From: JANPBY01 sp031430645
GTDB taxonomy: Bacteria; Actinomycetota; Actinomycetes; DATJPE01
Reading direction: 5' to 3'
Assembly (NCBI GenBank): GCA_031430645.1
Contig: JANPBY010000035.1
Span: 1 to 22,979, forward strand
Length of the DNA stretch: 22,979 nt
The notes beneath the pieces were generated by a model. That model saw only the letters and a list, made by a program, of their open reading frames with translations. It did no database searches and was not told the DNA's origin. A program made the position numbers and the translations under genes. Within the stretch, counting starts at the first letter, position 1; each line of letters opens with the position of its first letter. Shown one piece after another: positions 13,595-22,197 of the stretch.

Positions 13595-15189
13595 CGACGC
13601 AGGCAACCGACTACGACGCCATCGTTGTCGGAGGTGGCCACAACGGGCTGGTGAACGGTGCGTACCTGGCCAAAGCCGGACTGCGCACCCTCATCCTCGA
13701 ACGCCGCGACATCGTTGGCGGAGCTGCCATCACCGAGGAGCTCCACCCAGGGTTCAGTTTCACCACGTTCTCCTACGGGCTCAGCCTCCTCCGACCCGAG
13801 ATCGTCCAGGAGCTCGAGCTGGTGAAGCACGGCTTCATGCCGCTCCTCATGCCATCGACCTTCGCCCCCATGGAGAACGGCGACTACTTCCTGCTCGGCT
13901 CGGACCGCAACGAGAACATTCGCGAGATCACCCGGCACTCCGCACGCGACGCCGACGCCATGGACCGCTACGAGCACGACATGGCGCGCGTGCAACAGCT
14001 CATCAAGCCGCTCTTTGACCGGATCCCGCCCAACGTCTTCGGCAAGAGCCCCGAGGACCGCGAGGACGTCGCGTGGCTGCTCAACCACTTGGGGTCAGCC
14101 TCGACCAAGGTCGTGCACGACGCCGTCCGACTGATCACAGGCAGCGCCGCGGACTTCCTCGACGACTACTTCGACAGCGACATCATCAAGGGCCTCATCT
14201 CCTCAGCGGGCGTCGTCGGCAGCAAGGTCGGGCCGATGTCGCAGGGCTCCGGGCTGGTCCTGCTCTACCTCTCGATGGGCGAGCACGACGGAGTGATGGG
14301 CACCTGGTCGTTCCACAAGGGCGGAAACGGCGGGGTCACCCAGGTGCTCGCGCGCGCTGCCCAGGCGTACGGCGCTGAGATCCGCCTGGAAGCCGACGTC
14401 GACCACGTGATCGTCAGCGACGGCAAGACCTCGGGTGTCGTGCTGGCCGATGGGAGCGAGCTGACTGCGCCCGTAGTTGTGAGCGCACTGGACCCACGAC
14501 GCACGTTCACCCAGATGGTGGACCCGCGCGAGCTACCCAGCGACCTGGTCGAGAACATCAACCGCTACCGCTTCCAGGGGACGTCGTCGAAGGTGAACTT
14601 CGCCCTCGATGGTGCGCCGCACTACCCAGCTTTGGGCACCCGCACCGACCAATACATGGGCTTCGTGAACATCGCCCCGTCCATCGAGTACGTCGAGCGA
14701 GCCTTCGACCAGGCGAAGTACGGGTGGTACAGCGACCGCCCCTATCTCGACTGCTGCGTCCAATCCTTCCTCGACCCGGACATGGCTCCCCCGGGCAAGC
14801 ACGTCATGTCGTGCTTCGTTCAATACACGCCCTATCACCTCAAGGGCAGCGACTGGGACACCGAGCGGGAGAACCTCGGAGACACCGTGCAGCGCACGCT
14901 GGAGTCCTTCTTCCCCGGCTTCGGCGACCTCGTCCTGCACCGAGAAGTGGTGACCCCACTGGACATCGAACGAGTCACCGGACTCACCGAGGGCAACATC
15001 TATGCCGGGGAGTTCCTCGCGCCGCAGATGTACTTCTTCCGCCCGGCGCCAGGCTGGAGCCAGTACCGCACGCCGATCGAGGGCTACTACCAGTGCGGGT
15101 CCGGCACCCACCCAGGTGGGTGCGTCATCGGCTCACCGGGACGCTTCGCCAGCCACCAGATCGTCAAAGACCTGAAGGCCAACGCCTGA
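13591..15189 (+). CDS. FAD-dependent oxidoreductase, PYROXD2/phytoene-desaturase-like
   Basis: A 532-residue flavoprotein of the amine-oxidase/phytoene-dehydrogenase-like superfamily. The Rossmann dinucleotide motif is IVVGGGHNGLV (residues 11-21) with the ribose-binding acidic residue Glu37 in LILERRD and IVGGAA after it. The family's internal GGNGGVTQVLARAA segment (near 248) and the C-terminal GYYQCGSGTHPGGCVIGSPG FAD-binding signature are complete. The start ATG overlaps the stop of the GcvT-like gene (ATGA), so the two are translationally coupled. Carotenoid genes are absent, so carotenoid desaturation is unlikely. An oxidation of the substrate shared with the GcvT-like enzyme is the better reading. 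The exact reaction is unknown. Confidence 0.85.
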   Translation: MTTQATDYDAIVVGGGHNGLVNGAYLAKAGLRTLILERRDIVGGAAITEELHPGFSFTTFSYGLSLLRPEIVQELELVKHGFMPLLMPSTFAPMENGDYFLLGSDRNENIREITRHSARDADAMDRYEHDMARVQQLIKPLFDRIPPNVFGKSPEDREDVAWLLNHLGSASTKVVHDAVRLITGSAADFLDDYFDSDIIKGLISSAGVVGSKVGPMSQGSGLVLLYLSMGEHDGVMGTWSFHKGGNGGVTQVLARAAQAYGAEIRLEADVDHVIVSDGKTSGVVLADGSELTAPVVVSALDPRRTFTQMVDPRELPSDLVENINRYRFQGTSSKVNFALDGAPHYPALGTRTDQYMGFVNIAPSIEYVERAFDQAKYGWYSDRPYLDCCVQSFLDPDMAPPGKHVMSCFVQYTPYHLKGSDWDTERENLGDTVQRTLESFFPGFGDLVLHREVVTPLDIERVTGLTEGNIYAGEFLAPQMYFFRPAPGWSQYRTPIEGYYQCGSGTHPGGCVIGSPGRFASHQIVKDLKANA

Positions 15190-15198
15190 CCTGAAACT

Positions 15199-15212
15199 AG
15201 GGCCTACGCCCT
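15199..15212. promoter_or_regulatory. Distal DosR-like palindrome before narG
   Basis: AGGGCCTACGCCCT is an inverted repeat (AGGGC/GCCCT) centred 16 bases upstream of a better DosR-like box. Alone it matches the DosR consensus at only 8 of 14 positions, so it is a weak site that is credible mainly through its neighbour; DosR targets often carry paired sites. Confidence 0.35.
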
Positions 15213-15214
15213 CA

Positions 15215-15228
15215 AGGACCAAGGTCCC
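15215..15228. promoter_or_regulatory. Proximal DosR-like box before narG
   Basis: Read on the minus strand this is GGGACCTTGGTCCT, which matches the DosR consensus GGGACTWWAGTCCC at 11 of 14 positions; the core GGACC-AA-GGTCC is a perfect palindrome. Its centre is about 43 bases before a possible transcription start near 15264, and AAGTGT at 15252-15257 could serve as a weak -10. This would make nar expression DevR-dependent. Inferred by eye. Confidence 0.5.
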
Positions 15229-15253
15229 TTGTGCGCTCCACTCTCCACTGGAA

Positions 15254-18200
15254 GTGTCGCTGGGTGTGACGGACACTCTCGGTGTCGGCGGGCCCGATGG
15301 ACCCGTCGCTGACGCCCTCCTACAGACCGGCCGATTCTTCACGCACTGGGACGAGTCAGCCGATGGGCGTGCCGTCTTTCGCGAGGGGGGCCGCAAGGGC
15401 GACATCTTCTACCGGGATCGGTGGAGCCACGACAAGGTCGTGCGATCCACCCACGGAGTGAACTGCACCGGATCCTGCTCATGGAAGGTCTACGTCAAGG
15501 ACGGCATCATCACCTGGGAGACCCAGCAGACCGACTACCCCTCGGTCGGGCCGGACAGCCCCGAGTACGAGCCCCGCGGCTGCCCCAGAGGTGCCGCGTT
15601 CAGTTGGTACACCTACTCCCCCACCCGCGTGCGCTACCCCTATGCCCGCGGCGTCCTCGTCGAGATGTACCGCGAGGCCAAGTCCCGCCTGGGCGACCCG
15701 GTTCTGGCCTGGGCCGACATCGTCGGCGACCCCGAACGCCGTCGCCGCTACCAGCAAGCACGCGGCAAGGGCGGCCTGATCCGCGTCTCATGGGACGAGG
15801 CCGTGGAGATCGTCGCGGCTGCGCACGTCCACACCATCAAGACCCACGGCCCCGACCGGTGCGCAGGCTTCTCGCCGATCCCGGCGATGTCGATCGTCTC
15901 CCACGCCGTGGGCACCCGATTCATCCAGCTCATCGGTGGGGTGATGACCTCGTTCTATGACTGGTACGCCGATTTGCCGGTGGCTAGCCCGCAGGTGTTC
16001 GGGGACCAGACCGACGTTCCGGAGTCCGGTGACTGGTGGGACTCGACCTACTTGATGATGTGGGGCTCGAACGTCCCGGTCACTCGCACTCCGGATGCCC
16101 ACTGGATGGCCGAGGTCCGCTATCGCGGTACCAAGGTCGTCTCGGTCAGCCCCGACTACGCCGACAACACGAAGTTCGCCGACGAGTGGCTACCCGCCCA
16201 AGCAGGCACCGACGCCGCACTCGCGATGGCGATGGGACAAGTGATCCTCAAGGAATACCTCGTCGAACGCGAGGTCCCCTTCTTCCACGACTACGTGCGC
16301 ACCTACACCGACCTCCCGTTCCTCGTGACGCTGACCGAGCGCGATGGCGCGTACGTCCCGGCGAAGAACCTCACCTCCGCCGACCTCGGCGACACCGAGG
16401 AAGGCGCCGCCTGGAAAACCGTCCTGCTGGACTCCACGACCGGTGATCCCGTGGTGCCCAACGGCAGCATGGGTTTCCGCTACACCGACTCCGGCGTCGG
16501 ACGTTGGAACCTCGACCTCGAGGGGATCCGGCCCGCGCTGTCGTGCAAGGAACTCGAAGCCGACGGTGCTACCGAGGCCGTCGAGGTCCTGCTGCCCTGC
16601 TTCGAGGCCCCCGACGGCTCTGGCTCAGTGCTCCATCGTGGAGTGCCGGCGCGGCGCGTGGGCGGCAAGCTCGTGACCACGGTCTATGACCTGATGCTGG
16701 CGCAGTACGGCGTCCAGCGCGACGGACTGCCCGGCGACTGGCCAACCGGCTACGACGACGCGAGCAGCCCGTACACCCCGGCCTGGCAGGAAGAGATCAC
16801 CAGCGTTCCAGCGGAAGCGTGCGCGCGGATCGCGCGCGAGTTCGCCACCAACGCTGAGGAGTCCGGCGGTCGCTCGATGATCATCATGGGTGCGGGGATT
16901 TGCCAGTGGTTCCATGGTGATGCCACCTATCGAGCGATCCTCTCGCTGCTCATCCTGACCGGGAGCATGGGACGCAACGGGGGAGGGTGGGCCCACTACG
17001 TCGGCCAGGAGAAGTGTCGGCCGATCACAGGTTGGCTCTCCCTCGCCAACGCACTCGACTGGCAGCGCCCCCCGCGGACGATGATCGGCACGGCCTACTG
17101 GTACATGCACACCGACCAGTGGCGCTTCGACGGCTACCGCGCCGATGCACTGGCCTCACCGTTGGCTGAAGGCAACCTCACCGGCATGCACACCGCCGAC
17201 ACGATCTCGCAGTCCACTCGCCTCGGGTGGATGCCGTTCTATCCGCAGTTCGACCGCAACCCCCTCGACCTGGCCGATGAGGCAGTTGCGGCCAACCCGG
17301 AGGCACCCGCCCAGCACATCGTCGATGAGCTCGTCGACGGTCGCTTGAAGTTCGCCGTCGACGACGTCGACGCTCCTGAGAACTGGCCCCGCACGCTCGT
17401 CCTCTGGCGAGCCAACTTGCTCGGTTCCTCGGCCAAGGGCAACGAGTACTTCCTCAAGCACCTGCTGGGCACCCACTCCAACCTGATGGCCGAGGAGTCC
17501 GAGCTCCGGCCACAGGACGTGACCTGGCACGACGACATCCCCGAGGGCAAGCTCGACCTGCTCGTCAGCGCGGACTTCCGGATGACCTCGACGACGATGC
17601 TCTCCGACGTCGTTCTCCCCGCTGCAACCTGGTACGAGAAGCACGATCTCTCCACGACCGACATGCACCCCTTCGTCCATGCCTTCAGCCCAGCCATCGA
17701 CCCACCGTGGGAGGCCAAGAGCGACTTCGACGCCTTCCACCTGGTCGCCCGCAAGTTGTCCGAGCTGTCCAAGACCCACCTGGGGGTGCGCAAGGACCTC
17801 GTGAGTGTTCCGATGCAGCACGACACCCCCGGAGAGACCTCGCAGCCCGGCGGGGTGGTGCGCGACTGGCGACGGGGTGACGTCGATCCGATCCCTGGCA
17901 AGACGATGCCCGTCTTCCAGGTGGTCGAGCGGGACTACACGGCTATCGCCGACAAACTCGCGGCCGTTGGCCCACTCGCTGACTCCTTGGGATTCACCAT
18001 CAAGAACGTGAACTACCGGGTTGAGCGACAGGTCGAGCAGCTCGGCCACCTCAACGGCGTGATGCTCGGCGGCGCTGCCGACGGTCGCCCGGCGATCGAC
18101 ACCGACATCAAGCTGGCCGAAGCCGTACTCCTGTTTTCCGGCACCACCAACGGAGAGCTCGCAGTCCAAGGGTTCAAGACCCTCGAGAAGCGCGTCGGGA

Positions 18201-18964
18201 AGCCGCTGGCCGACCTCGCTGAGGGGAGCGAGGAGAGGCACATCACCTTCGCTGACACCCAGGCTCGTCCGGTCCCCGTCATCACCTCACCCGAGTGGTC
18301 CGGCTCGGAAACCGGAGGGCGGCGCTACGCGCCGTTCACCGTCAACGTCGAGCGACTCAAGCCCTGGCACACGCTGACCGGACGCATGCACTTCTTCCTC
18401 GACCACGACTGGATGCGTGACCTGGGAGAAGCACTCCCCATCTACCGTCCGCCGCTCGACCTGCACAAGCTCCTCGGCGAGCCGGTTCTCGGCCCGGACG
18501 GTGCCAAGCAGGTCACGGTTCGCTATCTGACTCCGCACTCCAAGTGGTCGATCCACTCGGAGTACCAGGACAACCTCTTCATGCTGGCGCTCTCGAGGGG
18601 CGGGCCTACCTGCTGGATGAGCCCCGCTGACGCAGCTGCCATCGAGGTCCACGACAACGACTGGATGGAGTGCGTCAATGCCAACGGCGTGTTCGTCTGT
18701 CGCGCCGTGGTCAGCCACCGGATGCCCGAGGGCGTGGTATTTGTGCACCACGCGCAGGAACGAACTATCGACATTCCCAAGTCCGAGAAGACTGGGCGGC
18801 GCGGTGGCATCCACAACTCCGTCACCCGACTGCTCGTGAAGCCCACCCACCTGATCGGCGGCTACGCGCAGTTGTCCTACACGTTCAACTACCTAGGGCC
18901 GACCGGCAACCAGCGCGACATGGTCACCACCATCCGCCGTCGGTCGCAGGAGGTGACCTACTAG
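15254..18964 (+). CDS. narG: Respiratory nitrate reductase alpha subunit NarG
   Basis: NarG is the molybdenum bis-MGD catalytic subunit that reduces nitrate to nitrite on the cytoplasmic face of the membrane. The 1236-residue length matches the family (E. coli about 1247). The FS0 [4Fe-4S] ligands His67, Cys71, Cys75 and Cys110 lie in STHGVNCTGSCSWK and EPRGCPRGA, and the Mo-ligand aspartate is Asp236 in SFYDWYADLP. QTDVPES.DW and WGSNVP.TRTPDAH are intact. It has no cleavable signal. The start is uncertain: GTG 15254 has only GGAA before it, while GTG 15266 would fit a leaderless transcript driven by the DosR-like box. The stop overlaps the narH start by one base. It needs NarJ and molybdenum cofactor for assembly. 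Confidence 0.97.
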   Translation: MSLGVTDTLGVGGPDGPVADALLQTGRFFTHWDESADGRAVFREGGRKGDIFYRDRWSHDKVVRSTHGVNCTGSCSWKVYVKDGIITWETQQTDYPSVGPDSPEYEPRGCPRGAAFSWYTYSPTRVRYPYARGVLVEMYREAKSRLGDPVLAWADIVGDPERRRRYQQARGKGGLIRVSWDEAVEIVAAAHVHTIKTHGPDRCAGFSPIPAMSIVSHAVGTRFIQLIGGVMTSFYDWYADLPVASPQVFGDQTDVPESGDWWDSTYLMMWGSNVPVTRTPDAHWMAEVRYRGTKVVSVSPDYADNTKFADEWLPAQAGTDAALAMAMGQVILKEYLVEREVPFFHDYVRTYTDLPFLVTLTERDGAYVPAKNLTSADLGDTEEGAAWKTVLLDSTTGDPVVPNGSMGFRYTDSGVGRWNLDLEGIRPALSCKELEADGATEAVEVLLPCFEAPDGSGSVLHRGVPARRVGGKLVTTVYDLMLAQYGVQRDGLPGDWPTGYDDASSPYTPAWQEEITSVPAEACARIAREFATNAEESGGRSMIIMGAGICQWFHGDATYRAILSLLILTGSMGRNGGGWAHYVGQEKCRPITGWLSLANALDWQRPPRTMIGTAYWYMHTDQWRFDGYRADALASPLAEGNLTGMHTADTISQSTRLGWMPFYPQFDRNPLDLADEAVAANPEAPAQHIVDELVDGRLKFAVDDVDAPENWPRTLVLWRANLLGSSAKGNEYFLKHLLGTHSNLMAEESELRPQDVTWHDDIPEGKLDLLVSADFRMTSTTMLSDVVLPAATWYEKHDLSTTDMHPFVHAFSPAIDPPWEAKSDFDAFHLVARKLSELSKTHLGVRKDLVSVPMQHDTPGETSQPGGVVRDWRRGDVDPIPGKTMPVFQVVERDYTAIADKLAAVGPLADSLGFTIKNVNYRVERQVEQLGHLNGVMLGGAADGRPAIDTDIKLAEAVLLFSGTTNGELAVQGFKTLEKRVGKPLADLAEGSEERHITFADTQARPVPVITSPEWSGSETGGRRYAPFTVNVERLKPWHTLTGRMHFFLDHDWMRDLGEALPIYRPPLDLHKLLGEPVLGPDGAKQVTVRYLTPHSKWSIHSEYQDNLFMLALSRGGPTCWMSPADAAAIEVHDNDWMECVNANGVFVCRAVVSHRMPEGVVFVHHAQERTIDIPKSEKTGRRGGIHNSVTRLLVKPTHLIGGYAQLSYTFNYLGPTGNQRDMVTTIRRRSQEVTY

Positions 18965-20625
18965 TGAAGGTCATGGCTCAGCTCGGCATGGTGATGAACC
19001 TCGACAAGTGCATCGGGTGCCACACCTGTTCCGTCACCTGCAAGCAGGCCTGGACGAACCGGGCCGGGGTCGAGTACGTCTGGTTCAACAACGTCGAGAC
19101 GCGTCCCGGCCAGGGCTACCCACGGCGTCACGAGGATCAGGAGACGTGGCGCGGTGGCTGGACCCTGAACCGTCGCGGGCGGCTCACCCTGAAGGCCGGC
19201 GGGCGGTTCAAGAAGCTGCTCGGGATTTTTGCCAGCCCGGTCATGCCCAAGCTCGAGGACTACTACGAGCCCTGGACCTACGACTACGAGACGCTGGTCA
19301 ACGCGCCACTCGGTGACGACTTCCCCGTCGCCCGCCCCAAGTCACTGATCACCGGCGAGGACACCAAGATCCGCTGGTCGGCCAACTGGGACGACAACCT
19401 CGGCGGTGCGAGCGAGATGGGACACCTCGACCCGATCGTCGAGAAGGTCCGCCGAGACTCCGAAGACCGGATCAAGTTCGAGTTCGAGCAGACCTTCATG
19501 TTCTATCTGCCGCGCATCTGCGAGCACTGTCTCAATCCGGCCTGCGTCGCCTCGTGTCCGTCCGGTGCCATCTACAAGCGCGCCGAGGACGGGATCGTCC
19601 TGGTCGACCAGGACCGCTGTCGGGGTTGGCGGCAGTGCGTGACCGGCTGCCCCTACAAGAAGATCTATTTCAACCACAAGACCGGCAAGGCCGAGAAGTG
19701 CACGTTCTGCTACCCCCGAATCGAGGTCGGGCTCCCGACGGTCTGCGCAGAGACGTGCGTGGGACGGCTGCGCTACATCGGGCTTGTGCTGTATGACGCT
19801 GATGCAGTCACTGCCGCAGCTTCGATGCCGGATGAGGGCGACCTCTACCAGGCGCAGATGGACTTGATGCTCGACCCCTTCGATCCTGCGGTCCTCGCGG
19901 CTGCCAAAGCCGAGGGGATCCCCGAGGACTGGCTGCTCGCGGCCCAGAAGTCGCCCGTCTACGCACTGGCGAAGACCTTCGGCGTCGCTCTTCCGCTCCA
20001 CCCGGAGTACCGCACGCTGCCGATGGTTTGGTACGTCCCACCGCTGTCGCCGGTCGTGGACCTCCTGCGCGAACAAGGACACGATGGCGAGGACCACGGC
20101 AACCTTTTCGGCGCAATCGAGGCGCTGCGCATCCCTGTCGAATACCTCGCCGAGCTCTTCACCGCGGGTGACACCGAGACCGTGACAGCCGTGCTGCGTC
20201 GGCTGTCCGCGATGCGCTCCTACCTGCGCGACATCACCTTGGGTCGAGAGGCCGACGAGTCGATCCCTGAATCGGTCGGCATGACCGGCACGTCGATGTC
20301 CGCGATGTACCGGCTGATGGCCATCGCCAAGTACGAAGATCGCTACGTCATCCCGACCGCACACGAGGAGCAAGGCCATGACCTCGAAGAGCTGGCTTGT
20401 TCTCTCGACTATGACGAGGGTCCGGGCATGTATGGCTCCGGGGCCTTCGGCGAAGCCTCCGGTCGACCTGTGCCGGTAGCCGTGGAGACCTTTCACGCTT
20501 TGAAGCAGCGACAGACCTCTGAAGGCATCGCACCCGCAGACTCGATGAAGGGGCGCGTGAACCTCCTCAACTGGGACGGCGTCGGCACCCCAGACGGCAT
20601 GTTCCCCACAGAGGACGAGCGATGA
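18964..20625 (+). CDS. narH: Respiratory nitrate reductase beta subunit NarH
   Basis: NarH carries the iron-sulfur wire from NarI haems to NarG. The 553-residue product has all four Cys groups: Cys16/19/22/26 (CIGCHTCSVTC), Cys186/189/194/198 (CEHCLNPACVASC), Cys219/225/229 with Trp222 replacing a Cys (CRGWRQCVTGC), and Cys246/249/261/265. The Trp marks the [3Fe-4S] cluster found in true NarH. The GTG at 18964 matches the E. coli start (MK....GMV.NLDKCIGC) and has AGGAGGTG about 8-9 bases upstream, inside the narG end. The frame is open further upstream, but that is narG coding sequence. It overlaps narG by one base and narJ by four, showing translational coupling. Confidence 0.97.
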   Translation: MKVMAQLGMVMNLDKCIGCHTCSVTCKQAWTNRAGVEYVWFNNVETRPGQGYPRRHEDQETWRGGWTLNRRGRLTLKAGGRFKKLLGIFASPVMPKLEDYYEPWTYDYETLVNAPLGDDFPVARPKSLITGEDTKIRWSANWDDNLGGASEMGHLDPIVEKVRRDSEDRIKFEFEQTFMFYLPRICEHCLNPACVASCPSGAIYKRAEDGIVLVDQDRCRGWRQCVTGCPYKKIYFNHKTGKAEKCTFCYPRIEVGLPTVCAETCVGRLRYIGLVLYDADAVTAAASMPDEGDLYQAQMDLMLDPFDPAVLAAAKAEGIPEDWLLAAQKSPVYALAKTFGVALPLHPEYRTLPMVWYVPPLSPVVDLLREQGHDGEDHGNLFGAIEALRIPVEYLAELFTAGDTETVTAVLRRLSAMRSYLRDITLGREADESIPESVGMTGTSMSAMYRLMAIAKYEDRYVIPTAHEEQGHDLEELACSLDYDEGPGMYGSGAFGEASGRPVPVAVETFHALKQRQTSEGIAPADSMKGRVNLLNWDGVGTPDGMFPTEDER

Positions 20626-21323
20626 GTCGGCTGCTCAAACGAACCTCAGCTCGTGCTGGATCAGGAAGTGTCCTGCCGGAGGCTCGGATCATTCACCAAG
20701 CGGTCTCGTGGTGCCTGGCCTACCCCGATGAGGCACTGCTCGCCCAGATTCCCACGCTGCGGCACGCTGTTGGGGCGCTGCCGGAGGGACCTGCTCGAGA
20801 CGGGCTGACCCGGTTCATCGAGCATCTGGCCGGCACACCACTCGCGGATCTTCAACGTCACTACGTGGAGATCTTCGACCTCAGCCGCAAGCACGCCCTC
20901 TACCTCTCCTACTGGACCGACGGCGACACCAGACGTCGGGGCGAAATCCTCGGTCGGTTCAAGACGCGCTATCGCGCAAGTGGATTCCTCGTCGACACCC
21001 ATGGAGAGCTCACCGACTACCTGCCTTTGGTTCTCGAGTACGCCGCACTCGCCGACCCCGTCGACGGCCCTGCCCTGCTTCAGGAGTACCGCCCGAGCCT
21101 CGAACTGCTGCGGCTCGCGCTGCTTGACAGCGACCCGACGTACGCAGGGCTCGTGGCCGCGGTGTGCTCGACCTTGCCAGGAGAGTCACCTGCAGACCGA
21201 ATGGCGGTGCACCAGATGGCCGCGGCTGGACCCCCACGCGAGGACGTCGGGCTGGACTCTCTCGACCCGCGGCTCCTGCCCCTGGCCGGGGCAGGCGCCC
21301 AGCCGAAGGGTGGCGATCGCTGA
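20622..21323 (+). CDS. narJ: Nitrate reductase molybdenum cofactor assembly chaperone NarJ
   Basis: A 233-residue all-helical chaperone of the NarJ/TorD type, which holds apo-NarG, promotes Mo-cofactor and FS0 insertion, and is not part of the final enzyme. Family signatures are SWCLAYPDEALL near residues 29-40, LQRHYVEIFDLSRKHALYLSYWTDGDTRRRG (77-107), and GELTDYLPLVLEYAA (about 128-142). The length equals that of E. coli NarJ. The ATG overlaps the narH stop (ATGA) and its stop overlaps the narI start (TGATG). The C-terminal 25 residues are low-complexity, rich in Gly, Ala and Pro, and probably disordered. Confidence 0.95.
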   Translation: MSRLLKRTSARAGSGSVLPEARIIHQAVSWCLAYPDEALLAQIPTLRHAVGALPEGPARDGLTRFIEHLAGTPLADLQRHYVEIFDLSRKHALYLSYWTDGDTRRRGEILGRFKTRYRASGFLVDTHGELTDYLPLVLEYAALADPVDGPALLQEYRPSLELLRLALLDSDPTYAGLVAAVCSTLPGESPADRMAVHQMAAAGPPREDVGLDSLDPRLLPLAGAGAQPKGGDR

Positions 21324-22069
21324 TGGGTGTCTTGCTGTGGGGAGTCCTCCCCTACGTGACCCTGGCGATCCTGGTCGGCGGCACGATCTGGCGGTACCGC
21401 TACGACCAGTTCGGCTGGACGACGCGCTCGTCCCAACTCTATGAGTCCAGACTGTTGCGGATCGGCAGCCCGCTGTTCCACTTCGGGATCATGTTCGTCC
21501 TGATCGGCCACATCGTTGGACTGGTGATCCCAGAATCCTGGACCGAAGCCTTCGGCGTCTCGGAGGGGCTCTATCACGCCAACGCGTTGCTCGTCGGCGG
21601 TATCGCTGGCTTCTGCACGCTGGCCGGGGTGGCCATTCTGGTCTACCGCCGTCGTACGACCGGACCAGTCTTTATGGCGACGACGCGCAACGATAAGGCG
21701 ATGTACGTCGCCCTGGTCGGCGCCATCGTGCTGGGGCTGTGGGCCACTCTCGCGGGATCCGGAGTGGTGGGGGACGCCTACAACTACCGCGAGACGGTCT
21801 CCGTCTGGTTCCGATCACTGTTCATCCTCCAGCCGGACGTTGCGGCGATGGAGGAAGCGCCCTGGACCTTCCATGTCCATGTGCTTGTGGCGATGCTGCT
21901 CTTCGCGATGTGGCCCTTTACACGCCTGGTCCACGCCTTCACCGCACCCCTGCATTACGTGTTCCGCCCCTACGTCGTCTATCGGAGCCGCGACGCCCGT
22001 CCCGCACCCGGCAGCGTCGGATCACGGCGTGGGTGGGACCCCATAGGGACCCGCGACCGCGACCGCTGA
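21323..22069 (+). CDS. narI: Respiratory nitrate reductase gamma subunit NarI (cytochrome b)
   Basis: NarI is the membrane dihaem cytochrome b that oxidises menaquinol and feeds electrons to NarH. The 248-residue protein has five membrane helices. The haem-ligating histidines are His53 and His63 (PLFHFGIMFVLIGHIVGL) and His186 and His204 (FHVHVLVAMLLF, TRLVHAFTAP), matching His56, 66, 187 and 205 of the E. coli protein. The ATG sits in the TGATG overlap with narJ. After the last helix an extra Arg/Asp/Gly-rich tail of about 25 residues (from residue 224) extends beyond the usual end. It is the last nar gene; no narK transporter lies in the window. Confidence 0.96.
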   Translation: MGVLLWGVLPYVTLAILVGGTIWRYRYDQFGWTTRSSQLYESRLLRIGSPLFHFGIMFVLIGHIVGLVIPESWTEAFGVSEGLYHANALLVGGIAGFCTLAGVAILVYRRRTTGPVFMATTRNDKAMYVALVGAIVLGLWATLAGSGVVGDAYNYRETVSVWFRSLFILQPDVAAMEEAPWTFHVHVLVAMLLFAMWPFTRLVHAFTAPLHYVFRPYVVYRSRDARPAPGSVGSRRGWDPIGTRDRDR

Positions 22070-22157
22070 ACCCCGAAACTCTTCGGTGGCCGAACGAATC
22101 CCGCGACCGGACACGCCCACTGCCTCACCGATTCGATCGCCTCAGGCGGTGATACTC

Positions 22158-22172
22158 GCAGCGTCACGCTGC
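22158..22172 (+). terminator. Small hairpin downstream of narI
   Basis: GCAGCG-tca-CGCTGC forms a perfect 6-bp stem with a 3-base loop, 89 bases after the narI stop and 26 bases before the next gene. There is no T tract. It may attenuate read-through or lie in the leader of the next gene. Confidence 0.3.
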
Positions 22173-22197
22173 TCAAGCCTGCTGGCAGGGAGGTCCC

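Noticed and set aside
17156..18241. 361-residue minus-strand open frame inside narG
   Set aside because: NarG motifs and length are continuous on the plus strand; the antisense frame shows no domain or ribosome binding site.
18670..18963. Upstream extension of the narH frame into narG
   Set aside because: The residues are unlike NarH; GTG 18964 with AGGAGGTG upstream aligns with the E. coli start.
19342..20496. 384-residue minus-strand open frame inside narH
   Set aside because: NarH with all its cysteine clusters occupies the plus strand; this is a shadow frame.
22035..22052. GGGACCCCATAGGGACCC near the narI end as a DosR site
   Set aside because: It is a direct, not inverted, repeat of GGGACC and lies within narI coding sequence.
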